A stretch of DNA of 64,000 nt from Pochonia chlamydosporia 170 (taxonomy: Eukaryota > Ascomycota > Sordariomycetes > Hypocreales > Clavicipitaceae). A program made the position numbers and the translations under genes. This document shows positions 12,251-24,350 of the stretch, in pieces. Each line of letters begins with the position of its first letter. The stretch's first letter is position 1. Location: assembly GCF_001653235.2 (NCBI RefSeq), contig NW_019154044.1:434001-498000 (forward strand), read 5' to 3'. Below the pieces are notes generated by a model. That model saw only the letters and a list, made by a program, of their open reading frames with translations. It ran no database searches and was not told the DNA's origin.

Positions 12251-13460
12251 AAGTAATTAAGAATTAAATACTATTTAATCTAGGCAATTAGAAGGATTCT
12301 AACTATTTAGCCTAAAGGAAAGTAATAATCTAGATTAAATTACTAATAAGCTGCGTGTAAGTGCGGTATTTTGCAGGGCACTCTAAGCTCTTAGGTGTAT
12401 TTATTTTAGGCTAATAAAATATTTAAGAAGCCCTACTAGCATTTATAATAACTTTAAGGCTAAGATTAGTAAGGCCCTACTAAGGGATAATAACACACAT
12501 TAGAACTTATAGTTTTGCCTTATTAACCTAGCTATTAAGAGATAGGCAAAGCTTATAGATTGGATTTAAGAAAATCACGCTAAAATTAAGAAAGATATAC
12601 TAGATTATAATAACTAGAATAAACTTAGAGATATTTATGCGTTCTTATAGATATTTTACTAGATCTTAGTACGCTAAAGCTAGGAGAATACTCTCGATAA
12701 AGTTCTCTCCCACATAGACTTCCTATATAAATACTTTACGCAGACTAAAAGCTAGGCTTTTAGTAACCCATGCTTCTATGCTCGCTTTCACGTGGCTTAG
12801 CTTAAATTTAAGAAGTATTACCAGCTTACTAAACTAGCTCCTATGTATATAGCTGGTATTCTCCTCTACCTAGCACTCTAAAAGAGCTATCTAAGTGAGC
12901 AGTAGAAGAGAAAGCCAGCCTGGGTTAGCAATACTATAGATACCATAAGGCAGATTTAGTCCACGTAGTATAAGAGCTACTAGCTCCCATGTAAATAACA
13001 GGAAAATAAGCTAGAACTCAATAAGTTTAATTGCTAGAGGCAGAAGGTATACCGCACGGCAAATAAGGTAAAGAATAAATTGAAGCGCATTATTTATGTA
13101 AGTAACCTAAAGCTTTCTAACGGCCAGGTTTTAACAATACTTCACAGGGCTTACAAGTTAGAATTAGGCCATAAATAGCCTTATAGTAGTAGCTTAAACT
13201 AACCTAGAGAGAAAACTACCCCCTTCTCTGCTATATAGCTATTAACGTATTCTGTATCCCCCTAATATCTATAGAGGCAGAGCAAATCTTCTCAGGCATA
13301 AGACAGCAGGTTACATAGGATAGAAGTAATATGTCTGCCAAAATAGTGGAGGCATATAAGTGCATTAAAAGCTAGATAAGTGTTCTAAAAGAAAAGAGTA
13401 GGCCGCTTCTTGCTAGAGTATTTAGGAGTTTAGGAGAGCAAAGGATATTAACGCAGCTAT
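12251..13460 (+). mobile_element. hAT-family transposase relic
   Basis: The 3' part is readable on the plus strand. From about 13,225 it gives A-I-N-V-F-C-I-P, then S-I-E-A-E-Q-I-F-S-G, and later D-R-S-N-M-S-A-K-I-V-E-A-Y-K-C-I-K-S. This is the hAT C-terminal dimerisation signature. Stops fall as TAG where the family has Trp (V-T-*-D-R-S and K-S-*-I-S), consistent with TGG-to-TAG by RIP. Mutation is lighter from 12,640 onward than in the rest of the block. The 5' part shares 170 bp with 1951-2130. Confidence 0.78.
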
Positions 13461-13634
13461 AAGGATACTCTAAGAAGATATAGAGATTGGTAAGGGGGCA
13501 GAGAGTAATAGCAAGACTGGGGAATTAGCAGTATAGATAGGCAGACAATGCTAAACATCTTTGGCGTATTTAGAGGTAAGGTATATATTAGCACCAATCT
13601 TGTGAAAGATTTTAGACTATACCTAGATATTATT

Positions 13635-13726
13635 TCATATAAAACTAAAACCATTTCACATGAAACTAAAACTAGACTGGCGGCTGGGTTTATAAACCTA
13701 AAACTCACCCTAGTTTTAGTTTCATA
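13635..13726. repeat. Hairpin and short tandem repeat at the block edge
   Basis: ATGAAACTAAAACTAG (13,660-13,675) is perfectly complementary to CTAGTTTTAGTTTCAT (13,710-13,725), 34 bases apart. A second imperfect copy of the left arm lies just upstream (13,634-13,652), making a ~21-bp tandem pair. It marks the boundary between RIP-altered and normal sequence and may be a transposon end or MITE. Confidence 0.55.
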
Positions 13727-14251
13727 GCGTGGCTATCCATCACTGATATCCTGGGCTATCACTACATGCCTGGAATGAATAGCGAACATCAATTGTGCAT
13801 GATGTCAAAGAAGACATTTCGGTATCTGTATCTATAGTTAGATTTAATAAAGAATTACTTTGCAATACTATCTAGTGGGATGATCGTGGTATCGTGCACT
13901 CCTCTCCTACACTGCTACTTGATTCGAGACTGGGACTTATTCGTTGACTGGGCAGAAAGTATAAGTATTTTCTCATGAATAATAATTATTACAATTTCAA
14001 ACTCATTGCAAATCCTTGATTGATTGTGACGTGGAGTGAAGCGATGCTCCACATGTACTAGAATGAATACTGGAATTAATAAAGGGAATTGCTACCAATA
14101 AAATCTACACTAAACACGAGTGTTGAAAATACTGATAACAACAAAAGAGTAAGAGAGGAATCGCGGGGGAAACACAGTTCTAAAAAGAAAACAGGCAATG
14201 TACTTTTATTGTATAAGATCCCACGTCATCAACTTAATCAATCCAGCCATG
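13727..14251. other. Intergenic, no gene seen
   Basis: Composition is normal, with only short frames. It lies downstream of the P450 stop codon and would hold its 3' UTR. Confidence 0.5.
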
Positions 14252-16253
14252 TCATTTTCTTGCTTGCACTCGTATAGGCAGTACGTCGTCTGGACTTCCA
14301 GGCCAGCAATCTTTTTCCACTGCACAGGATGTAAAAGTAAACTTGGAAACCATGACTGCTAGAATGTGCTGCATCACTACGAAAAGTTAGTAACAATAGA
14401 GGGAGATGTATTTCTATTGCAGGGTAATTTTTGGGGGGTTGCTCGGCGTTTGGCTTTTCCTTTTTGGGGGTTCTGAGGATTCTGAGCAAAAAAAAAAATC
14501 AATGCATCAGATGCGAGCGGACTTACTGTAAAAGGTCAAGTTATTCCCCAGGCACATTCTCGGCCCGCTGGCGAACGGCCACAGCACGCCTTGCCCAACT
14601 CCAGCAGCCATGTTGGATTTGGGCTTGACCCCCCTCAAAACCCATCGCTCAGGGTCCCAGTCGTCCGCACGATTCCACTTGTCCTCATCGCGGTGCATGA
14701 ACCATTGAAACGCGTTGATCCTGGTATTTGGCGGGATGCCATCTATACCCGCTACGGACACTGCTCTGTCTGGTGGTGTTATTCGGGGTAGGGGTGTGCT
14801 CGTTGGTCGCATCCTCAGTGACTCGTTGATTACGGCTCGAAGATATGGTAACGAGTCCAGCTGGGCGGCCAACCTGTCTCGGTGCTGGTTGTTTGCACTT
14901 TGGCATTCGGATTCTCGTTGCACCTTCTTGCCGACCCCTGTAACATCAACTCCCGCAGCCGTGAGCTCAGCCAGAATTTCATGTTGAGCGTGCGGGTCTT
15001 GAGCAAGGTACCAGAATGTGTAGGCGAGAACGAGACCTAGAATGGAGCTTAGTCGATGACTCAAGGATGATGTAGATGATTGTAGGGAAACGCAAATTTC
15101 CAGGCTGTGAGATGAGCCTACCTAGAACTTCCCTCGATGCCGCTGAGTTGATGATTAGTTCACATACATATATGCAGCGTTCTCGCCATATAAATCACAA
15201 ACTACTTACAAATGTGGTCAAACATCTCACTGGCAACCTCTAGCCTCTTCTCGTGGCTGCTCAGCTGGGGAGAGTCATTTTCTACCATCTGCTTCGCTTT
15301 GGCATATACAACGGGCTCATCCTGCACCGCCACTGCTGGCTGCCCGCTGGCGTCGCTCTTTTTTGTAGCAGCTATCGTTGTGTCCGCTTTTGTGGACAAG
15401 TTTTCAACCCAGTCCTCGAGAAACAGTTTTGAGCATGCATATTTCTTTGGAAGCAGGTCGATGGAAAGCTTCTTGAGTATGCCGTACAGCAATGGTGTCT
15501 CTTGCACGAAGAATGTTTCGTGGCACATGGAGTTCTCGTAATGCTCGCGCCACGTATCCATTGCCGCCCTGGGTAGCAGCAGATATTGGGATGCGTTGCA
15601 ATAACCAAACATGAAGGCACTAAGGTAATCAGCGCAGATGCAGTAGCTGAGATCCAAGCCGTCGATGGGCAGACTCTTTTTGGCTGCTTGTTCCAGGCGT
15701 GGGACGAGCCGCTCGTGTAAAATCTTGCTGGTGACCTGCTGGAGGTGCTCAGACTGGAGGAGAGCCGTCTTGGAATACAGGGCTGCAGTTCTTCGACGTC
15801 GCGAGCCGTGCTCGCGCCTATTCAAGCTCGTAAATGCATTGCGCCGTCTGTTATTAAAAACACGTACACGCCTTATATTAGCGCCACTACACACCATCTC
15901 ACACTAAAAAGTCTTGGGTTATGGATTAAAAAGAAGTACCGAAAATAATTGAATACCGAGTAAAACGCCGTGGGCTTGGGAAACCCCGCGTCGTACACTC
16001 TGCGAATACCATCCTGGTAGCTGCTCACACTAAGGTCTCTCGGCCCAACCAGCAGGATTGGTCCATGCTTCCTATGTGCATCGACGAGGGAAGACAGCTC
16101 TCTTCCATTGTACCTCGTCCAGAGAATCCATAGAGAGCTGTATCTTGCAGACCAATGGGCGGAAGGAACTCTAGACAAGGGAGACCAGAAAGCTTGCCTG
16201 AGTGTATATAAGATTAGAAGCAGGCTCGCAGCAGCAGCCAGAGCAACTATCAT
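14252..16253 (-). CDS. Cytochrome P450 monooxygenase, five exons, apparently intact
   Basis: Five exons join in phase without a stop: 16253-15940, 15847-15210, 15142-15122, 15036-14527 and 14376-14252, giving 535 aa. Introns are 92, 67, 85 and 150 nt with GT-AG ends. Visible landmarks are an N-terminal membrane anchor (about residues 2-17), ExxR as ESLR (397-400), PER (454-456) and the haem loop FASGPRMCLG with Cys486 as thiolate ligand. P450s of this class sit in the ER membrane and insert one oxygen atom using NADPH-P450 reductase. The 21-nt third exon encodes most of the I-helix site, which reads SASREVLG where most P450s have AGxD/ETT. The usual acid-Thr pair is therefore absent. RIP-decayed transposons lie on both sides and no pathway partner is nearby, so the substrate is unknown. 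Confidence 0.85.
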
Positions 16254-16326
16254 AATGTGGTTATTCCAAGTCGCAAGAAGAAATCGTGAAGATACTTATC
16301 ACAGGATAGCTACGGATTTGAGAGAT

Positions 16327-16528
16327 TGTGGGCAACAAAAGACTGAATTGAATGATTTCTACTTAACTGACTGACTGACTATCTAAAGGAATGAAGGAAA
16401 ATAACCTTCTTTTATAGACCAATTTGAGGGATTTTTCTGATACTAAGGTTGGAGCAGAATGGTCAAAAGACAGAACAAATTAGTCAGAATAGAGGGAAAG
16501 AGAGGTCTGAGCTGCTCTCGTTGACACA
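16327..16528 (-). mobile_element. LTR of a retrotransposon, reading toward the P450
   Basis: On the minus strand a polypurine tract (CTAAGGGGG, 16,529-16,537) is followed by TGTGTCAACGAG..., and the segment ends ...GTTGCCCACA at 16,327. That is the expected 3' LTR layout with TG...CA ends. It contains TATAAAAG (16,409-16,416, minus strand) and shows little RIP. The element body would lie to the right, where RIP-altered sequence starts. The superfamily is not determined. Confidence 0.65.
16409..16416 (-). promoter_or_regulatory. TATA-like box in the LTR facing the P450
   Basis: TATAAAAG reads toward the P450 start codon at 16,253, about 155 bp away. In LTR retrotransposons such a box drives transcription out of the LTR. 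Whether it drives the P450 is an inference. Confidence 0.45.
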
Positions 16529-16708
16529 CCCCCTTAGCTTGGATTAAAGGGATTTAATTAAAGCTGTTTTTAGTTATCTGTTTTTCCTTCCTTTTTAATA
16601 ATGCTAAAGATATTAATAAGACCTAATTGCCTAATAAAGGCACTAAATTTCTAACCTAATAGGACCTTTATTAACCTATTAGCTAGGTTTTCTGTTATGG
16701 ATTTAAGC
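16529..16708 (-). mobile_element. Remnant of the LTR element body, split by a gypsy insertion
   Basis: The sequence begins with the polypurine tract next to the LTR at 16,327-16,528 and becomes AT-rich. At 16,709-16,713 it ends in GTAAC, the target duplication of the large gypsy element. The other side of the split resumes at 29,717. Confidence 0.5.
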
Positions 16709-16713
16709 GTAAC

Positions 16714-16958
16714 TGTGAAGGTTTAGAAAGACTTATTTAATCTAACTAATAATCTTATTATAAAGAGGAAGAATTAACAAAATAAAAGGAGAGATCCTCT
16801 AGATCTCTTCTGTAATATCCTCTATGTGCACTAACTATAATGTTAGTTATATAGGTAACTATTAGATATAGGTATTATAATTATAGTTGCAATTAACTAT
16901 ATTATGGCAATATAATAAGGCCTTTAGCTAAGTCTCCTTTAGGGTCTAACCTATCACA
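16714..16958 (-). repeat. LTR of outer gypsy element (3' LTR)
   Basis: 245 bp, directly repeated at 29,467-29,711, with TG...CA ends (TGTGAAGG...CTATCACA as written on the plus strand). Differences between copies are mostly C-T/G-A type, as RIP would make. Confidence 0.85.
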
Positions 16959-17707
16959 GTACTTCCCCCTTCTGCAAGATAATATTCCTAAGCTTCTAGT
17001 ATAATAGTGCCTTCTAAGGTAAAGGCTAGCTCCTATATTAACTCTTAATAGCCTACCCACTTAATAAGGTATTTCTTCTTGCAACCTTGCCCTTATTAGA
17101 TATACCTTTCTTGTAAGATAGCCTCTAGCTTATACTCTTCTTTACTATTAACTAACTATAGAGGTAGCTAGTTATCTGTATAAACCTATAAGAGTAATAG
17201 GTCTATTACAGCTAACTATAATAATGCCACGTAGAAGACATTATAAATACCTAGCAGTATATTAAGATAGTAGCTATAGAAGCTAATTCTCTTAATTACT
17301 AAGAACTTTATATACTTTATATCTAGCTTCTTATATAGATACTTTATATGTATATTTCTTAAGTTAAGCTAGACTTTATTACTAACTTTAAATACTAGTG
17401 CTTATTACTATATATAGTTAGCTGCTTTCTCTTAAGATTACTAGCTACTATTATAGCTACTTATACCTAGTCTATTGCCTGCTTAAGCTTCTATATAATA
17501 TTATCTGCCTATTAAATAGAGCTCTATATAACTATAGGTATTAGTTTGTTATTTGTGAATTTTACCAGCTTAATGTGGTACCTATATATTAAGAAGAATA
17601 GGCTAACTTTTATAGAGGCTATATCTTAGTTATTTATTATAAGCTCTACGTATAGTAGTAGATTAACCTAATTATCCTAATTATAGTTTATAAATATATA
17701 TATATAG

Positions 17708-17931
17708 TGTTAGAAGCTATCCCTAAGAGGGGCTAACTGTGAGAAGCAGACACTATACTGCTACCCTGCCCCTAGTATAAAAGGAAGGGGAGAAGAGATC
17801 TTTAGGGTTTTAAAAGAGGTTAGAGATTAAGACTATTACTATTCTAACTACTAGATATCTGCTATTTTGCTATAAATATAAGATTACTTCCCTTATCCCT
17901 TACTTTACTTATTTAAATACCCTTCCTAATA
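17708..17931 (+). repeat. 5' LTR of inner gypsy element
   Basis: 224 bp starting TGTTAGAAGCTATCCC, matching 24,900-25,123. The end has decayed from CCTAACA to CCTAATA, a C-to-T change. Confidence 0.88.
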
Positions 17932-20900
17932 ATTTAATCTCTCTACCCCTTAGGGCAGTAGACTATTAGATAAGGCAGCAAGATAATAGATATAAATGCT
18001 CCTACTAAACTAACCCCATGCGGCAAACACACAGTAACTACCGCTAAAAGCTTAGCGCTCTCTAGGTCTACTAAGAACTTCCCCTAAGATACTCTCCCAG
18101 ACTGGCAAGTAAGTACAACTATAAAAGTAGAAGATAAAATAGCAATTTAAGAGGCTATTAATAGAGTTATAAGAAAGCTATAACTTACAAGAAAGCAAGT
18201 AGAGCTAGCCGCGCTAGAATTATAACTAAAGAATATTAAGAAGGAATAAAGGAGCAGTAAAGCGCCTCTGCTACCTTAACCCCACACTAAGCTTATAGCA
18301 CTATAGCTATAATATAGCATTATAAAGGCATAGCTAAAGGCACCTATATATAAGGGAGATACCTATAAGAGCCTATAATACTTTCTCTTAGACCTTAATG
18401 CTGCCTTTACTATAGATTAGTATAGCTTTCCTAATAACGCTACTAAGGTTGCCTATGCTAGTAGCTGCCTTGCTAAAGATATAAAGCAATAATAGATAAG
18501 ATATACTATAGTAGATAGACTTATCTAGTACTAAGACCACTTATAGGTTAGCTTTATTAAATAGTTAAAGAAAGAAACTATAGATAAAGACTTATACTGC
18601 TTAGAAGCAATAAAGATACTAATAGGCCTTTAATAGGAGAAAGGATAGACCTTCTAAGCATATAAGAAGGTCTAGGGCAAGATAGAGGCTAAGCTTCCTA
18701 AGCCTATTCTAGAATAGTTATAAATCTATATATTTATTAATAGCCTAAATAACACTATAAGAAAGTAGGTACTTAGCTAGAAGTTTCTAAAGAGCTAGAA
18801 TTATCTTATAGGGCAAGAAAAGAAGGTAGAGGTTATAATTAAACCCGCTAAAGGAGAATGCAGTAGGCAGAGAGACTAAAAATAAGATTGCTTATAATTA
18901 CTAATAGCAATAAATAAATAGCAGGCAAGCAGTAAAGAAGTAGCATTCTTAATAGGGATATTACCCTTATAGGCATCTAAAATAATATGCTATAAATATT
19001 AGAAACTAGAATATATCTTACCTAACTATAAGAAACCTAATTATAGAACTTATAATAGTAATTACTATACTACTTCTACCTATAAATAGAGTAGCAACTA
19101 AGCAGTAAGAAACCTAAATAAATTATCTATCTTAACTATACATAAGTAGGAAGCTAGGTTTACTGCAAATAAACCTAAAGACCTATAGATATAGATGTAG
19201 GTAATACTATAGTAGGATTATAGCTAGATAGCTATAAATGTGCTATTTAACCTAGGCGCTATATATACTATTATTAAACTAAGCTTATTAAGTAAAACAA
19301 GCTAGAAGAATATGCGGCCTAACTAGTAGAGGTTAGAGAGCGCAATAGGAATCCCGCTATTACACTATAGGGTTCTTAACCGAGTTATAAGAATTACTAA
19401 TAGTACTAGCTATATAAGAATATGCTAACTTAGCTGCTATATTACTAATGCTAGAGAAGACCTTATCCTTAGAATAGACTAGGCTTTAGGGTATAAGCTA
19501 GTAGTAATAAGTTAGGAATAAGGGTACTAGAGACACCTAATCCTAGCCCCTTAGCTCTTAATAGCATAAGGAAAGTAATAAGTGCGCTATAAGGCAAACC
19601 AATTAGCAGTTATGCTAGTGCTTTAATAGGGTTTCTACCTAGACTAAATTACTAGACCTAATAACCACCTTAATAGCAGCAAAGAAGCAGAGAAAGAGAT
19701 ACCTAGTGCCTATATAGAGTACTAAGATATATTCTCTAAGAAGAAAGCTACTATACTACTCTCTCTTAAAGGCTAAATATATGCTATTAAACTAGAGAAT
19801 AGGCAGACACTACCTTAGGGACCTATCTATAGCCTAGCAGAAAAAGAGCTATAAGTTCTCCGTGAGTACCTAGCTAGCATAGCATAATAAGGCTAGATAA
19901 GAAGGTTAATAAGCCTAGTAGGGGCCCTAATCCTCTTTGTGCCAAAGAAAGGGAGCTAGCTATGCCTATGTGTGGATTATAGGGGCCTTAATAAGGTTAT
20001 AAGAAAGGATAAGGCGCTCTTACCACTAATTACTAAGATTCTTAATAGGCTAAGAGACGCAAAGGTATACACTAAACTAGACCTTAAAGATACTTACTAC
20101 TAGCTATATATCTGCAAGAGTAATAAGTAGAAGACTGCCTTTTAGTGCTAATATAGTTACTTTAAGTATCTTATAATACTATTTAGCCTAGTTAATGCCC
20201 TAGTAACCTTTTAGGAATATATTAATAATGCCTTAGAGAAGCTAATTAATACTATCTATATTATATACCTAGATAATATCCTAGTATATAGCAGTAATAT
20301 TATAGAGTATAAGCAGCATATTTGCTAAGTGCTAGAGAGGCTCTATAAGGTAAAGCTATATATAAATATTAATAAATATAACTTTTTAGTTATAAAGGTA
20401 GGATTTCTTAGATTTATAGTAACTAATAAGGGAATTAAGATAGAACTAGAGCGCATCTAGGCTATTATTAACTAGCTACTACCTTATAGCATAATAGATA
20501 TAAGGTCCTTCTTAGGATTTACAGGATTCTATTAATAATTTATAAAAGGATATAGTAAGATAACTATTCTACTAATAGACCTCCTAAAGGGAGATAGTAA
20601 AGATAACTTCTAGCTAAATAGTAACGTAATAGTAGCATTCTAAGAGCTAAAATAATAGTTCTAAGAAGTGCCTATTCTAGTATACTTTAATCTAGATATA
20701 CTACTATAGCTAGAGACTAATACTTTAGGCTTTACTATAGGGGCTATACTAGTATAATTACTGCTAGATTGCTAGCACCTAGTAGCATATATATTAAGAA
20801 AGCTCTTACCTATTAAGCTATACTATACTACCCCTAATATAGAGCTACTAGCTATCTAGGAGGCATTTAGAATATAGAGATATTATCTTATATACTCTAT

Positions 20901-21169
20901 ACACCTAATCTATATTATTATAAACTATTTAAACCATAAGTATCTAGCATTTAAGCCTAAGCTAATAAGCAGGCAGGTTATAGCGCTAGATAAGCTATAT
21001 CTCTTTAATTTTATAATATAATATTATCTAGGACTAGCTAACCTAGCAGATAGTCTATCTAGGCAGCTAGACTATTTTAATAATAAGGCAGTAGTATAAG
21101 TAAAGGCTTTATAGCTACCTCTTTTTCTAGTAAAGTTTGCAGAGAATAAGTAGCAAGAAAGCTATAGTA

Positions 21170-21790
21170 CTAGCTAGAGCATATAGCCTACCCTATAGCT
21201 ATTAAAGCTACAGTCTATTGCTAGCAAAGAAAAGAGTAACACTTATACTGTAAGATGTAAGGTTACCTTTTATAAGCAGCAAGAAAGCTATAATGCTAAG
21301 CATATAAAGCCCACCCTATAGCTATTAAAGCTATAGTCTATTACTAGCAAAGAAGAGAGTAACACTTATACTGTAAGATATAAGGTTGCCTTTTACAAGC
21401 AGTAAGAAAGCTATAATAGCCTATTAAAGCTATAGCCTATCGCTAGTAAGATATTAAAGCTATAATATATTGCTAGCAAAGAAGAGAGTAATACTTATAC
21501 TATAAGATATAAGGTTACCTTTTGTAAGCAGCAAGAAAGCTATAATAGCCTATTAAAGCTATAGCCTATTACTAGCAAGATATTAAAGCTGTAATATATT
21601 ACTAGCAAAGGAGAGAGCAATACTTATGCTATAGGATATAAGGTTACCTTTTGCAAGCAGTAAGAAAGCTATAATAGCCTATTAAAGCTATAGCCTATTA
21701 CTAGTAAGATATTAAAGCTATAATATATTGCTAGCAAAGAAGAGAGCAATACTTATACTGTAAGATATAAGGTTACCTTTTATAAGTAAT
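21170..21790 (+). repeat. Five-copy 123-129-bp in-frame tandem repeat in gypsy pol
   Basis: The marker GGTTACC(TTTT) recurs at 21,261, 21,384 (as GGTTGCC), 21,513, 21,642 and 21,771, giving periods of 123, 129, 129 and 129 bp. All are multiples of three (41 or 43 codons). The unit carries AGCAAGAAAGCTATAATAGC and TATTAAAGCTATAGCCTAT. It lies between the RNase H and integrase parts of pol, where a spacer of repeats would not be expected to break the frame. Confidence 0.8.
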
Positions 21791-23689
21791 AGAGCCTCCA
21801 GCTAGTAGAGTTAGGACTAGCTATAGAGCAGCTAGTCTGCTAGAGTACTATAGCGCGACTTTTAGCTATTAGGAGGGTCTCTGCTAAATTAAGCCCTATG
21901 ACGGATAGTCTAGGTAGTAAGAGGCCTATAGGAGTCCCTACTATCCTAGAAGCACTATTAGAGGCATAATAGAGGGACGCCTTTATTGCCTAATAACTAG
22001 AGTTACTTGCAAGTAACTTAGAAGTAGTAACCTAGAGGTATAAACCTTAGAGAGTTAATACAAGTAGACTACTTCTATATAAGAGCTATATTTACGTTCT
22101 AGGAGGTCTATAAAAAGAGTTACTACTACTAGTTTATAATAACCTAGCTGCTAGGCATTATAGAGTAAGTAAGACTTTATATAGGCTTATAGCTTAGTAT
22201 TACTAGTAGAGCATAAAGAAGTAGGTTAAGAACTATATAGGCACCTGCCTAAACTATTAAGTCTTAAAACTAAGGCTATACTGCTTATATAGCAAACTTA
22301 TAGCTCTTTTTATGCTAGATTGCCCCTTTTAGGAGATATTAATAGACTTTATTACTAGCCTACCCCCTATAAGTATATATAGGAATAAGGTTTATAACTC
22401 TATCTTAGTTATTATAGATTAATTCTCTAAGTATACTATTTATAAACTAGTATCTAAGCAGATTACTAGTAATAGACTTACTACTATTTTCTTAGACTAA
22501 GTCTTTAAGAACTATAGCATGCTTAAGAGAATTATAATAGATTAAGGCATAACCTTTACTAGTAGCTTTTAGGAGACTTTCTGCTACCTTCTAGTAACTA
22601 AGTAGTAGCTTAGCATGGTATTTTACCCTTAAATAGATAGCTAAACTAAGCGCCTAAATTAAATCCTAGAGCACTATATTAGGGCTTTTAGAAGCATTAA
22701 GCAGACAGACTAGCTAGACTGCCTGCTAATAGCATAATTTACTTATAATACTAGCTATTATATAGCATATAGCTACTCTCTAGCAGAGGCGCTATAAGGA
22801 TTTACCTCTAGGGGACTAAGTTACGCTATTAAGCCTCTTAATATTATTAATAAGCAGGCTAAAAGTAGAGCACTAGAGCTATAAACCTACTACTAGTCTA
22901 TTAAGTAACTACTTAGCAGCATGCAAGCTAAATACGCTAAATATTATAACCGCAAGTATATCCCTATAAAGTTCTAAGAAGGAGACTATATGCTATTATC
23001 TACTAAAAATATTAACCTATAGCGTTCTAGTAGGAAGCTTATAGCTAAGTACCTAGAACCTTACTGTATTATTTAGTTAATTAGGGACTACTATATAGCA
23101 TATTAGCTATAAATGCCTAAGAGCACCTAAATATATAGCGTCTTCTATATCTCTAATTTAGAGCCTTTTTAAGGAAATATAAAGGAGGCCCTAGCTGTAA
23201 GATAGTTGCAAGATAGCACCTTAGAGCCTACGCCTAAGTATAAGGTTAAATAGATAGTCGCCTATAAATACAATAGGAAAAGGCACTACTACCTAGTAAA
23301 ATAGGTAGGATATAATACCTTAGAGAATTCCTAGCTATTACGCTAAGATTTTAATACCTAAGAGCTTTTAAATAACTATAATAAATAGGTTTACAGCAAG
23401 TTAGCAGTAAGGTTATAATAGAATAGCTAAGTAGGGCTAAAAATAAAAATTTAATTTCTAGGGCAAAATATTAAAGATATAATTATTAAAATAGCTCTCC
23501 TAGCTACTACCTAGCTGCTATCTAGCTACTTAAGCTCTCTCTTAGCATTCTTTACCTCTAACTAGTATATTAGCTTATCTAGCTTAGTTAGCACTAAGAG
23601 CGGTACTACGCAAGCTAGAAGAAGCTTATAATATTTAGAGAACTAGCTATAAGTTAGCAGTAAGGCTGCAGTTATAAACCTATATTATT

Positions 23690-24350
23690 AGACTTACTAG
23701 AGCGCTATTTTTGCACATATAGCAGAGGTAATTCGCAATTTCTAGGGAAGCCTATACCTAGGTTACCTTGTATAGCTGTAAGATTATAGCGCGTTTATTA
23801 ATAACTGCCTTACAGGCAGCTGCTACTTTAATCTAGGCATAGCAGGCCTATCCCTTCTTATCCTTATTTTTCTTCTTAGCTAAGGCGCAAACTAGCTCCT
23901 TATAAGCAGCAAGAAAGTTAGCATTACTATAGTACTAATTCTCTTCTTTATTAATAGCATTCTTAGCTATAAAGGTAGCCTTATAGGCATATTAGGCATA
24001 GGAACTAAGCTAGCTACTAGTTAGCAGCAAATAAGCTATAGTAATATAGGTACTTACAGGAATATATAGCTTATTATTTTTAAAATAATAAGCATATTTT
24101 GCGGTATTAGCTACTAAGCAGTTAGTAGGAGTAAGCAGCAACCTAGCAGCTAACTTATAGCTCTCTGCTAGCGTATATATAGCTAGGATGCCTAGATTTT
24201 TCGCCTTATATTTAGGCGTGCTATTAGTAGAGATATTAGCGGGATAAAACTTCTAGTTAGCTATCCTATAAGTATACTGCTAGCAGTATCCTACCTCTAA
24301 GCTAGCTGCTAGTTAGCACTATATACACAGCAAGAAGGACAAAAAACCTA
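23690..24350 (-). pseudogene. Possible antisense accessory ORF in the gypsy 3' region
   Basis: Reading the minus strand from about 24,350 to 23,690, one frame is largely open. Its stops are mostly TAG at positions that could have been Trp or Gln. Parts look protein-like: a stretch T-P-K-Y-K-A-K-N-L-G-I-L-A, a Lys-rich A-L-A-K-K-K-N-K-D-K-K-G, and C-Y-M-C-K-N. It sits between the chromodomain and the 3' LTR, opposite to gag-pol. I recognise no family. RIP also removes stop-free signal unevenly, so this could be chance. Confidence 0.35.
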
